Source: Aeromicrobium terrae (GTDB lineage Bacteria > Actinomycetota > Actinomycetes > Propionibacteriales > Nocardioidaceae). Taken from it: a stretch of DNA of 64,000 bases. The notes beneath the pieces are model-generated. The model was not told the origin of the DNA, did not search any database, and saw only the letters and a program-made list of their open reading frames with translations. Made by a program: the position numbers and the translations under genes. The stretch spans positions 62,001 through 126,000 of the forward strand of contig NZ_VDUX01000005.1 of NCBI RefSeq assembly GCF_008039565.1, written 5' to 3'. Positions 38,243 to 46,388 of this stretch are shown piece by piece (the stretch's first letter is position 1; each line of letters opens with the position of its first letter).

Positions 38243-39311
38243 GGAGCGCGCCTGGATCGCCGAGGCGATCCGTCGTGTCGACGCCGACGCCAACCGCAGC
38301 GCCGACACGCACCTCCATCCGTTCCCGCTGCCGGTGGAAGGCATCGACCTCTACCTGAAGGACGAGTCCGTCCACCCCACGGGCAGTCTCAAGCACCGGC
38401 TGGCGCGCTCGCTGTTCCTGTACGCGCTGTGCAACGGCTGGGTGTGCTCCACCAGCACGATCATCGAGGCGTCCAGCGGGTCCACGGCGATCAGCGAGGC
38501 GTACTTCGCTCGGCTCCTCGGCCTCCCGTTCGTCGCGGTCATGCCGGCGTCCACCAGCCCGGAGAAGATCGCGTTGATCGAGTTCCAGGGCGGTCGGTGC
38601 CACCTCGTCGACGACCCGGGAGCGGTCTACGACGAGGCCCGGCGCCTGGCCGACGAGTGCGGCGGCCACTACATGGACCAGTTCACGTACGCCGAGCGCG
38701 CCACCGACTGGCGGGGCAACAACAACATCGCCGAGTCGATCTTCGAGCAGATGCGCGCCGAGCGGCACCCGATCCCGGCGTGGATCGTCGTCGGCGCGGG
38801 CACCGGTGGCACGTCGGCGACGATCGGTCGCTTCGTCCGGTACCGCCGCTTCCCGACCCGCATCGGCGTGGCCGACCCGGAGGGGTCGGCGTTCCTCGAG
38901 GGCTGGGTCGCGGACCGCTCCGACGTCACCACCACCACGCCGTCGCGGATCGAGGGGATCGGCCGGATGCGGGTCGAGCCGTCGTTCGTGGGCGGCGTCA
39001 TCGACGACATGGCGCGCGTGCCCGACGCGGCGTCCATCGCCACGATGCGGTGGGTGTCCGACGTCCTCGGCCGTCCGGTCGGCGGTTCCACCGGCACCAA
39101 CGTGTGGGCGTCGTTGCGGGTCATCGACAACATGCGCAAGGACGGCGAGACCGGCAGCGTCGTGACCCTGCTGTGCGACGGTGGCGAGCGCTACGCGCAC
39201 ACCTACTTCAACGACGCGTGGCTGGCCGACCACGACATCGACATCACTCCGTACGCGGCCGCGCTCGACGAGCTCGCCAAGACCGGCGTCCTCACCTCGC
39301 CCTCACCGTGA
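38223..39311 (+). CDS. PLP-dependent cysteine synthase-family lyase
   Basis: 362 residues, fold-type II PLP enzyme. PLP Lys is in [29 protein letters not shown] is the Asn/Ser substrate loop, and [16 protein letters not shown] the phosphate cup. It lacks the OAS-sulfhydrylase CysK start. Resembles the cysteine desulfhydrase-like branch (I recall M. tuberculosis Rv3684, Cds1), so H2S release from cysteine is possible; not proven. The GTG start has AGGAG 7 nt upstream within the DUF4229 gene. Confidence 0.82.
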   Translation: MPKTSTEERAWIAEAIRRVDADANRSADTHLHPFPLPVEGIDLYLKDESVHPTGSLKHRLARSLFLYALCNGWVCSTSTIIEASSGSTAISEAYFARLLGLPFVAVMPASTSPEKIALIEFQGGRCHLVDDPGAVYDEARRLADECGGHYMDQFTYAERATDWRGNNNIAESIFEQMRAERHPIPAWIVVGAGTGGTSATIGRFVRYRRFPTRIGVADPEGSAFLEGWVADRSDVTTTTPSRIEGIGRMRVEPSFVGGVIDDMARVPDAASIATMRWVSDVLGRPVGGSTGTNVWASLRVIDNMRKDGETGSVVTLLCDGGERYAHTYFNDAWLADHDIDITPYAAALDELAKTGVLTSPSP

Positions 39312-39365
39312 GCGTGACGATTTCACCCAAAATTCGTCAATTTCCGGGCGAAAACGTCACGCTCA
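39309..39365. terminator. 57-bp inverted repeat shared by two convergent genes
   Basis: Arms TGAGCGTGACGATTTCACCC (39309-39328) and its mate at 39346-39365 match at 17 of 20 positions around an AT-rich 17-base loop. The TGA stops of the lyase gene and of menA are the outermost bases of the two arms. A bidirectional terminator is the simplest reading. Confidence 0.7.
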
Positions 39366-40253
39366 GCGGGTACCCAGGGCCAAGCCGAGGGCGAGCCCGG
39401 CCGCGAGGACGAGCTCGGCGAGGCCGGTGTCGCGGAGCACAGGGATGAGGGCGGGCCCGCCGGCTCCGGACGTCACGACCCGGGCGGCGCGCACGACGAT
39501 CGGCAGCCCGAGCAGGCCGAGCAGGGCCCAGGGCGTCGCGAAGGCGCAGGCGACGACGGCGCCGACCGCCACGACGGCGAGCAGCACGTAGAAGACCCGG
39601 GTGCGCGGCTCGCCGAGCACCACGGCGAGGGTGCGCTTGCCGGCGACCGTGTCCGTGGGCACGTCGCGGAGGTTGTTGGCGACGAGGATCGCGCAGGCCA
39701 GCGCCCCGACGCCGACGGCGGCGACGACGCTCGGCCAGGTGATCTTCTCGAGCTGCACGTAGGTGGTGCCGACGACCGCGACGAGGCCGAAGAACAGGAA
39801 CACGCTGACCTCGCCGAGCGCGCGGTAGCCGTACGGGCTGGACCCGCCGGTGTACGTCCACGCGGCGGCGATGGCGGCGGCACCGACGAGCAGCAGCCAC
39901 CACGTGGTCGTCGCGGCGAGCGCGAGGCCGAGGACCGCGCCGAGGCCCAGGAGCGCGAACGCTGCCGTCTTCACCGCGCGCGGCGACGCCGTGCCGGAGC
40001 CGACGAGGCGCAGTGGCCCGACGCGGTCGTCGTCGGTGCCGCGGATGCCGTCGGAGTAGTCGTTGGCGTAGTTGACGCCGATCTGCAGGCTCAGCGAGAC
40101 GCCGAGAGCGAGCAGGGCCTTCCACCAGACGAACCCGTCGTCGAGCGCGGCCGCTCCGGTGCCGGCCAGGACGGGCGCGACGGCGGCGGGGAGGGTGCGG
40201 GGCCGAGCCCCTTCGATCCAGGCGGACAGACCGGACGGGGCGTTTTCAGGCAC
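39363..40253 (-). CDS. menA: 1,4-dihydroxy-2-naphthoate polyprenyltransferase
   Basis: Membrane prenyltransferase that makes demethylmenaquinone from DHNA. 296 residues, about eight helices. The Asp-rich prenyl-diphosphate site is [17 protein letters not shown] and a second basic/Asp region is [17 protein letters not shown]. The GTG start at 40253 is fixed by TAGACT 7 nt upstream on the minus strand. Divergent from a small membrane gene-menE pair. Confidence 0.95.
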   Translation of the reverse strand: MPENAPSGLSAWIEGARPRTLPAAVAPVLAGTGAAALDDGFVWWKALLALGVSLSLQIGVNYANDYSDGIRGTDDDRVGPLRLVGSGTASPRAVKTAAFALLGLGAVLGLALAATTTWWLLLVGAAAIAAAWTYTGGSSPYGYRALGEVSVFLFFGLVAVVGTTYVQLEKITWPSVVAAVGVGALACAILVANNLRDVPTDTVAGKRTLAVVLGEPRTRVFYVLLAVVAVGAVVACAFATPWALLGLLGLPIVVRAARVVTSGAGGPALIPVLRDTGLAELVLAAGLALGLALGTR

Positions 40254-40260
40254 GACCGCC

Positions 40261-40270
40261 AGTCTAGAGT
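40261..40270. promoter_or_regulatory. divergent overlapping -10 boxes (menA / small membrane gene)
   Basis: AGTCTAGAGT holds TAGACT on the minus strand (40261-40266) and TAGAGT on the plus strand (40265-40270), sharing a central TA. The boxes end 7 and 6 nt before the two start codons. Confidence 0.6.
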
Positions 40271-40276
40271 CGAGCC

Positions 40277-40474
40277 ATGGAGCAGCCGCCGTTCCCCACC
40301 GCGCTCGTCGTGATGGTGGGGTTCTTCGGCCTCATCGCGGTCACCACCGACGCCCTCTGGATCCGCGTCGGTGCGATCATCGCCGTGCTCTTCGTCGGCA
40401 CGGTGGCGGTGGTGAAGTCACTGCCGCGGCGCATCGTCGAGGACGAGCCGGAACCGGACGACGAGCTGGGATGA
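40277..40474 (+). CDS. 65-residue membrane protein upstream of menE
   Basis: [27 protein letters not shown]...: two hydrophobic segments and a basic-then-acidic tail ([19 protein letters not shown]). ATG lies 6 nt after TAGAGT. Its stop overlaps the menE ATG (ATGA), so it is co-translated with menE. Function unknown. Confidence 0.75.
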   Translation: MEQPPFPTALVVMVGFFGLIAVTTDALWIRVGAIIAVLFVGTVAVVKSLPRRIVEDEPEPDDELG

Positions 40475-41502
40475 CGGCGTCGCTGGCACCGGTCTCCGGG
40501 GAGCCGCGCGCTCTCCTCGACCTGCTCCGTCCCTGGGTCCGCGACGGTGGCGACCCGCTGGTCATCCGCACGTCCGGCAGTACCGGAGAGCCGAAGGACG
40601 TCGTGCTGTCGCATCGCGCGGTGCTGGCGTCGGCGACGGCCACGCACGAGCGGCTCGGCGGGGACGGGCAGTGGCTGCTCGCCCTGCCGGCTGACGGGGT
40701 CGCTGGCCTTCAGGTGCTGGTGCGCTCCGCGCTCGCGGGCACCGATCCGGTCGTGGCGAGCGAGCACGACGACCTCGAGGCCGCCCTCGCCGCGCTCGAC
40801 CGGCCGCGCCGGTACGCGTCGCTCGTTCCCACCCAGCTGCACCGTCTCGACGCGGCCGACCGCCTCGACGTCCTGACCGGTCTCGACGCCCTGCTCATCG
40901 GCGGGGCGGCGATCGACCCCGGCCTCCTCGAGCGTGCACGGACCGCCGGCGTGACCGTCGTCCGGACGTATGGCATGAGCGAGACCTGTGGCGGCTGCGT
41001 CTACGACGGCGTCCCGCTGCGCGACGTCCGGATGCGGATCGGCGACGACGGCCAGGTGCTATTGGCCGGCCCCGTGCTGTTCGACGGGTACGCCGGACGT
41101 CCGTTCGACGGCGAGTGGTTCGCGACGTCGGACCTCGGCGAGATCGACGACGACGGTCGGCTGCACGTGCTGGGCCGGATGGACGACGTGGTGGTCAGCG
41201 GCGGCGTCAACGTGCCGCTGCCCGCGGTGGAGCGGGTGCTGCGCGCCGTCGACGCGGTCGGCGACGCGGCCGTCGTCGGCGTCGACGACGAGGAGTGGGG
41301 AGCCAAGGTCGTCGCGGTCGTGGTCCCGGCCGACGCCGTCTGCCTGGACGGCTGCCGCCTCGACGAGCTGCGCGACGCGGTCACCGAGGCCGGGCTGCCG
41401 CGTACGTGGGCGCCCCGCGACGTGGTGCTGGCCGACGCGCTGCCGCTCCTGCCCGGCGGCAAGGTCGACCGCCTGGCGCTGCGCCGGCTCGCGGCCCGCT
41501 AG
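40471..41502 (+). CDS. menE: o-succinylbenzoate-CoA ligase
   Basis: Activates o-succinylbenzoate with CoA in menaquinone synthesis. 343 residues, short like other actinobacterial MenE. Motifs: RTSGSTGEPKDV (P-loop), TYGMSETCGGCVYDG, SDLGEIDDDGRLHVLGRMDDVVVSGGVNV and LPGGKVDRLALRR. Identity is supported by menA, menC and menD nearby. It shares four bases (CTAG) with the stop of the convergent gene. Confidence 0.92.
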   Translation: MTASLAPVSGEPRALLDLLRPWVRDGGDPLVIRTSGSTGEPKDVVLSHRAVLASATATHERLGGDGQWLLALPADGVAGLQVLVRSALAGTDPVVASEHDDLEAALAALDRPRRYASLVPTQLHRLDAADRLDVLTGLDALLIGGAAIDPGLLERARTAGVTVVRTYGMSETCGGCVYDGVPLRDVRMRIGDDGQVLLAGPVLFDGYAGRPFDGEWFATSDLGEIDDDGRLHVLGRMDDVVVSGGVNVPLPAVERVLRAVDAVGDAAVVGVDDEEWGAKVVAVVVPADAVCLDGCRLDELRDAVTEAGLPRTWAPRDVVLADALPLLPGGKVDRLALRRLAAR

Positions 41503-42158
41503 GCGACGAGGCCGTGGACGGCCTGGTCGATCGGGGTCTCCCCGCCGACGAGGTCCCACTGGTGGCCCGCGGAGGCGGGCTCGTCGAGCACAGCGACGAC
41601 GGCGGCTGCGACGTCGGCGCGGGGGATGTCGCCGCGACCGACGGAGTCGCCGATCGTGACGGCACCCGTGCCGTCGTCGTCGGTGAGGCGGCCCGGCCGC
41701 AGGATCGTCCAGTCGAGGTCGCTCTCGCGCAGCGCGATGTCCGCGTCGCGCTTGGCCTCCACGTACGCGCGCCACACCGGCTCGGTGTCGTCCGGCAGCG
41801 GCAGGTCGACCCCGATGGCCGAGATCTGCACGAAGCGCGGCACCTCGGCGATCCGGGCGGCATCGATCGACTTCAGCGCACCGCCGAGGTCGACCGTGCG
41901 CTTGCGCTCGAGGTTGCCGTCCGGGCCGCCTCCGGCGGCGAAGACCACGGCGTCGCTGCCCTCGAACGCGGCGGCGAAGGCGTCGACGTCGTGCTGCTCG
42001 ATGTCCAGCATGCGCACCCGGGCGCCGAGGGCCTCGAGGTTCGCGGTGTAGCTGGGGTTCCGGACGAGCGCCACGGGCTGGTGCCCACCGGCGGCCAGCT
42101 GGCTGATGAGGTGTCGGGCGACCTGGCCGTTGCCACCCACGATGGCGATCTGGCTCAT
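41499..42158 (-). CDS. NAD(P)H-binding SDR (NmrA/YhfK-like) family protein
   Basis: 219 residues. MSQIAIVGGNGQVARHLISQL is the dinucleotide motif (GGNGQVA); VVFAAGGGPDGN and VQISAIGVDLP follow. Atypical SDR5-type protein; could be a redox sensor or reductase, substrate unknown. Start ATG 42158 has TACGGT 6 nt upstream and also a GGAGGT stretch. It lies between menE and menC on the opposite strand. Confidence 0.82.
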   Translation of the reverse strand: MSQIAIVGGNGQVARHLISQLAAGGHQPVALVRNPSYTANLEALGARVRMLDIEQHDVDAFAAAFEGSDAVVFAAGGGPDGNLERKRTVDLGGALKSIDAARIAEVPRFVQISAIGVDLPLPDDTEPVWRAYVEAKRDADIALRESDLDWTILRPGRLTDDDGTGAVTIGDSVGRGDIPRADVAAAVVAVLDEPASAGHQWDLVGGETPIDQAVHGLVA

Positions 42159-42164
42159 ACCTCC

Positions 42165-42170
42165 ACCGTA
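42165..42170 (-). promoter_or_regulatory. -10 box of leaderless promoter (SDR gene)
   Basis: Minus-strand TACGGT ends 6 nt before the ATG at 42158. Confidence 0.5.
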
Positions 42171-42193
42171 CGCACGGCCCCTGATCCCGCCAC

Positions 42194-42199
42194 TAGTGT
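42194..42199 (+). promoter_or_regulatory. -10 box of leaderless menC promoter
   Basis: TAGTGT ends 7 nt before the menC ATG at 42207. Confidence 0.55.
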
Positions 42200-42206
42200 C
42201 GTGGCC

Positions 42207-43154
42207 ATGCAGTTCCGGACCTACGCGATCGCGATGCCGACGCCGTTCCGCGGCATCACGCGACGCGAGGGGATGGTGCTGCGCGGGGAGGCCGGCTGGG
42301 CCGAGTTCAGCCCGTTCCTCGACTACGACGATGCCACCAGCGCGGCGTGGCTCGCGGCTGCCCTCGACTCAGCGGAGCGCGAGTGGCCGGCGGCCGTCCG
42401 CGACCGCATCCCGGTCAACTGCACGGTGCCCGCGGTCGGGCCGGAGCAGGCCCACGAGATCGTCCGGCGCTCCGGGTGCACGACGGCGAAGGTGAAGGTC
42501 GCCGAGACCGGGCAGACGCTGGCCGACGACATCGCCCGCGTCGAGGCCGTCCGAGACGCGCTCGGGCCCGGCGGCAAGGTGCGGGTCGACGCCAACGGTG
42601 CCTGGACCGTCGAGGACGCCGAGGTCGCGATCCGCACGCTCGCCGCCGAGCACGACCTCGAGTACGTCGAGCAGCCGTGCGAGACGGTCGAGGAGCTCGC
42701 GGAGCTGCGCCGCCTCGTCGACGTCCCGATCGCCGCCGACGAGTCGATCCGGCGCGCCGAGGACCCGCTGCGTGTGGCCCGCCTGGACGCGGCCGACGTC
42801 GCCGTCCTCAAGGTGCAGCCGCTCGGCGGTGTGCACGCGTGCCTGCGCATCGCGGAGGAGATCGGGCTGCCGGTCGTCGTGTCGAGCGCGGTGGAGACGT
42901 CGATCGGCCTGGCCGCCGGAGTGGCGCTCGCCGCCGCCCTGCCCGAGCTCCCGTACGCCTGCGGCCTGGGCACCACGTCGCTGCTCGACGGAGACGTCGT
43001 CGCCGACCCGCTGGTCCCGGTCGACGGTCACCTGCCGGTGGGCCGCTTGGAGCTCGACGAGTCGGCGTTCGCCGCCGTCGCGGCCGACCCGGAGACCGAC
43101 GAGCGCTGGCAGCAGCGGCTGGCCGGCGTCGTGCGGGCGCTGGAGGCGCCGTGA
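42207..43154 (+). CDS. menC: o-succinylbenzoate synthase
   Basis: Enolase-superfamily dehydratase of menaquinone synthesis. 315 residues. Catalytic Lys pair in TAKVKVAE, metal ligands in VDANGAW, VEQPC and AADESIRR, and the second catalytic Lys in VAVLKVQPLGG. SSAVETSIGLAAG closes the barrel. Start set by the TANNNT box; 3' end overlaps menD (GTGA). Confidence 0.95.
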   Translation: MQFRTYAIAMPTPFRGITRREGMVLRGEAGWAEFSPFLDYDDATSAAWLAAALDSAEREWPAAVRDRIPVNCTVPAVGPEQAHEIVRRSGCTTAKVKVAETGQTLADDIARVEAVRDALGPGGKVRVDANGAWTVEDAEVAIRTLAAEHDLEYVEQPCETVEELAELRRLVDVPIAADESIRRAEDPLRVARLDAADVAVLKVQPLGGVHACLRIAEEIGLPVVVSSAVETSIGLAAGVALAAALPELPYACGLGTTSLLDGDVVADPLVPVDGHLPVGRLELDESAFAAVAADPETDERWQQRLAGVVRALEAP

Positions 43155-44740
43155 GCGCCACCGAGACCTGCCGTGCGCTCGTCGAGGACCTGCTCGACCT
43201 CGGCGTCCGCGAAGCCGTGCTCGCGCCCGGCTCGCGATCGGGGCCGATCGCCCTGGCCCTCGCCGAGGCGGACCGCGCGGGCGCCCTGCGGCTGCACGTG
43301 CGCGTCGACGAGCGGACCGCCGGCTTCCTCGCGCTCGGCCTCGCCAAGGGTTCGCACGCCTGGGTGCCGGTGGTGACCACGTCCGGCACCGCGGTCGCCA
43401 ACCTGCACCCGGCGCTCCTGGAGGCGCGGCACAGCCGCGTCCGCGTGCTCGCCCTCACCGCCGACCGGCCGGCCCGGCTGCGCGGTACGGGGGCGAACCA
43501 GACCACCGACCAGGTCCGCATCTTCCCCGGCATCGCGTACGGGGAGGAGCCGGCGGCCGTGCACGCACTGCTCGCCGAGGCCGACGGCCCGGCGCACCTC
43601 AACGTCGAGCTCGACGAGCCGCTGATCGAGCCGGGGGAGTGGGCCCCCGCACGGCGCGACGATCACCCCCGCACCGGTCCGCACGTGTCGTTCGACGGAC
43701 CGCCGCTCGAGATCGCCCCGCACGCCGTCGTGGTGGCCGGCGACGACGCCGGTCCGCAGGCCCGGCTGTTCGCCGAGCAGGCCGGCCTGCCGCTCCTCGC
43801 GGAGCCGACGTCGGGCGCCCGCAACGGCGAGAACGCGCTGGTCAGCTACCGGCCGATGCTCGCCGCCACCCCGCTCGCCCGGCAGATCGACCAGGTGATC
43901 ATGTTCGGCCACCCGACGCTCAGCCGGCCGATTACGTCGCTCCTCGGGCGCACCGACCTCGACGTCGTCGTGCCGGCCGGCGACCTCCGGGCCTTCCCGC
44001 ACCCGCCCGGCCACGCGCGGCTCGTGCACCCGCACGCCGAGCCCGACGGCCGCGCTCCGGACTCGTGGCTCGAGGCCTGGCGCACCGCCGACGCGATGGC
44101 GACGGCGGCGGTCGACGTCGTCACGACCGAGCGACCGGACGGCGCCCCCTACGTCGTGGCGCGCGCCGTGAGCGCGGCCGTCCCGCCGAACGGCCTGCTC
44201 GTCGTGGGCTCGTCCAACCCGGTCCGCGACCTCGACCTCGTCGCCCGCCCGTACACCGTGGGGGAGCGGCGGTTCGTCATCGGCAACCGCGGGCTCGCGG
44301 GGATCGACGGGACGATCTCGACGGCGGTCGGATCCGCTCTCGCCCGCCAGCCGAGTCGCGCCATCGCGTACCTGGGCGACCTGACCTTCCTGCACGACGC
44401 CAACGGCCTGCTGATCGGCCCGGACGAGCCTCGCCCCGACCTCACGGTCGTCGTCGCGTCGGACGACGGAGGCAGCATCTTCACGACCCTGGAGCAGGGC
44501 GACCCGGCCTTCGCGGCGTCGTTCGAGCGGGTCTACGCCACCCCAACGGGTGCCGACCTCGGCGCGCTCTGCGCCGCCGTCGGCGTCCCGCACCGACGGC
44601 TCGACGCGACCGAGCTCGCCGCCGCCCTGGAGGAGCCCGTGGCCGGGATCCGGGTGCTCGAGGTGCGGGTGCCGCGTGGCACCCGCCGCGAGCTGGGGGC
44701 GGCGATCAACGCCGCCGTGGAGGCTGCCGTCCAACCGTGA
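43151..44740 (+). CDS. menD: 2-succinyl-5-enolpyruvyl-6-hydroxy-3-cyclohexene-1-carboxylate synthase (SEPHCHC synthase)
   Basis: ThDP enzyme joining isochorismate and 2-oxoglutarate. 529 residues. The N-terminal region reads VLAPGSRSGPIALALAE with the catalytic Glu in RVDERTAGFLALGLAKG; VVTTSGTAVANLHPALLEA and NRGLAGIDGTISTAVG follow. The ThDP-Mg segment is near LGDLTFLHDANGLL. GTG start coupled to menC. Confidence 0.96.
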   Translation: MSATETCRALVEDLLDLGVREAVLAPGSRSGPIALALAEADRAGALRLHVRVDERTAGFLALGLAKGSHAWVPVVTTSGTAVANLHPALLEARHSRVRVLALTADRPARLRGTGANQTTDQVRIFPGIAYGEEPAAVHALLAEADGPAHLNVELDEPLIEPGEWAPARRDDHPRTGPHVSFDGPPLEIAPHAVVVAGDDAGPQARLFAEQAGLPLLAEPTSGARNGENALVSYRPMLAATPLARQIDQVIMFGHPTLSRPITSLLGRTDLDVVVPAGDLRAFPHPPGHARLVHPHAEPDGRAPDSWLEAWRTADAMATAAVDVVTTERPDGAPYVVARAVSAAVPPNGLLVVGSSNPVRDLDLVARPYTVGERRFVIGNRGLAGIDGTISTAVGSALARQPSRAIAYLGDLTFLHDANGLLIGPDEPRPDLTVVVASDDGGSIFTTLEQGDPAFAASFERVYATPTGADLGALCAAVGVPHRRLDATELAAALEEPVAGIRVLEVRVPRGTRRELGAAINAAVEAAVQP

Positions 44741-44746
44741 CAGCGG

Positions 44747-44776
44747 TTGTGTCATGGTGTGCGGCAGCAGTACCGT
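44747..44776 (+). promoter_or_regulatory. possible promoter of the GMC/ALDH operon
   Basis: -35-like TTGTGT (44747-44752), 18-base spacer, -10 TACCGT (44771-44776). The ribosome-binding GGAGAGGG follows at 44792-44799. Confidence 0.4.
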
Positions 44777-44804
44777 GGACAGTCCAGCCGCCGGAGAGGG
44801 ATCC

Positions 44805-46388
44805 ATGCCCAACGAGCACTTCGACTACGTCGTCATCGGTTCCGGGAGCGCCGGAGGAGTGGTCGCAGCGCGGTTGTCGGAGGACCCGTCCGTCTCGGTC
44901 CTGCTGCTCGAGGCCGGCCCCGAGGACGACGACGACATGATCCACCTGCCGGCCGGCTTCTCCGCCCTCTTCAAGACCAAGTGGGACTGGGGCTACGAGA
45001 CCACCCCGCAGAAGCAGCTCGGCGGCAAGCGCGCGTTCTGGCCGCGCATGAAGGCGCTCGGCGGCTGCTCGTCGATGAACGCGATGATCTACATCCGCGG
45101 CAACCGCGCCGACTACGACGAGTGGCGCGACGCCTACGGCGCCGAGGGCTGGGGCTACGACGACGTCCTCCCGTACTTCAAGAAGGCCGAGGGCAACACC
45201 CGGCTCGGCGACCCGTTCCACGGCACCGATGGCCCGCTGCACGTCGAGGACCGCCGCTACAACCACGAGCTGAGCCAGGCGTTCGTCGACTCGGCGGTGT
45301 CGGCCGGCTTCAAGCCCACCGACGACTTCAACGGCGCCGAGCAGGAGGGCGCCGGCTTCTACCAGGTCACCTGCAAGAAGGGCCGCCGCTGGTCGGTCGC
45401 CGACGCCTACATCCACCCGAACCGGGAGCGGCCCAACTTCACGGTGCGCACCGAGGCGTTCGTGCAGCGCATCGAGATGGACGGCAACCGCGCCACGGGC
45501 GTCACCTACCGTCGCGGCGCGGTCAGCGAGACCGTGCACGCCGACGCCGAGGTGATCCTGTCCGCCGGCGCCATCGGCAGCCCGCAGATCCTCATGCTGT
45601 CCGGCATCGGCCCGGGCGCCCACCTGCGCGAGCACGGCATCGACGTCGCGGTCGACTCGCCCGGCGTCGGGCAGAACCTGCAGGACCACCCGGTCTCCGG
45701 CGCGCTGTTCTACACGAAGAACACCACCGACATGGCCGAGTTCCTGAGCCTCGGCAACCTGCTCAAGGCGCAGAAGGCCGGCCGCGGACCGCTGAGCTCC
45801 AACCTCGCCGAGGCCGGCGCGTTCTTCCGCTCGCGCCCCGACCTCGACGCCCCCGACCTGCAGTTCCACATGGTGCCCGGCGGCTTCTACGACAACGGCC
45901 TCCACGAGCCCGTCCGTCGCGGCCTGACCATCGCGCCCACGCTCGTGCGCGTCAACAGCCGCGGTCACATCAGGCTCCGCTCGGCCGACCCCACCTGGCA
46001 CCCCGAGATCGAGCCCGGCTACTTCGACGACGGTGCCGACCTCGACGCCATCGTCGCCGGCTACGACCGCCTCTGGGAGGTCGTCAGCCAGGGTCCGATC
46101 GCGCGGTTCATCGACGAGCCGTGGGACCCGGCCACCCGCAACCCCACCCACGACGACGTCCTCGAGACGATCTCCCGCCTCGGCCAGACCCTGTACCACC
46201 CGGTGTCCACGTGCGCGATGGGCACGATCGAGGGCAGCGTCGTCGGCCCCGACCTCCGCGTGCACGGTGCCGAGAACCTCCGCGTCGCCGACGCCTCCGT
46301 CATGCCCGCCGTCCCCCGCGGCAACACCAACGCCCCCGCCATCATGGTGGGGGAGAAGGCTGCCGACCTCATCAAGGAGTCCCGATGA
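44805..46388 (+). CDS. GMC-family FAD oxidoreductase (choline dehydrogenase-like)
   Basis: 527 residues. FAD motif YVVIGSGSAGGVVAARLSE near the N-terminus, GGCSSMNAMIYIRG and LSAGAIGSPQILMLSGIG (both GMC signatures), the catalytic His in LYHPVSTCAMGT and Asn in RGNTNAPAIMVGE. Oxidises an alcohol to an aldehyde, which the next gene product would oxidise further. Choline is one candidate; other alcohols are equally possible. ATG with GGAGAGGG upstream. Confidence 0.88.
   Translation: MPNEHFDYVVIGSGSAGGVVAARLSEDPSVSVLLLEAGPEDDDDMIHLPAGFSALFKTKWDWGYETTPQKQLGGKRAFWPRMKALGGCSSMNAMIYIRGNRADYDEWRDAYGAEGWGYDDVLPYFKKAEGNTRLGDPFHGTDGPLHVEDRRYNHELSQAFVDSAVSAGFKPTDDFNGAEQEGAGFYQVTCKKGRRWSVADAYIHPNRERPNFTVRTEAFVQRIEMDGNRATGVTYRRGAVSETVHADAEVILSAGAIGSPQILMLSGIGPGAHLREHGIDVAVDSPGVGQNLQDHPVSGALFYTKNTTDMAEFLSLGNLLKAQKAGRGPLSSNLAEAGAFFRSRPDLDAPDLQFHMVPGGFYDNGLHEPVRRGLTIAPTLVRVNSRGHIRLRSADPTWHPEIEPGYFDDGADLDAIVAGYDRLWEVVSQGPIARFIDEPWDPATRNPTHDDVLETISRLGQTLYHPVSTCAMGTIEGSVVGPDLRVHGAENLRVADASVMPAVPRGNTNAPAIMVGEKAADLIKESR

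Noticed and set aside
42191..42200. A divergent -10 on the minus strand opposite the menC box
   Set aside because: The minus-strand hexamer is TAGTGG, lacking the final T, and the SDR gene has its own better placed box at 42165.
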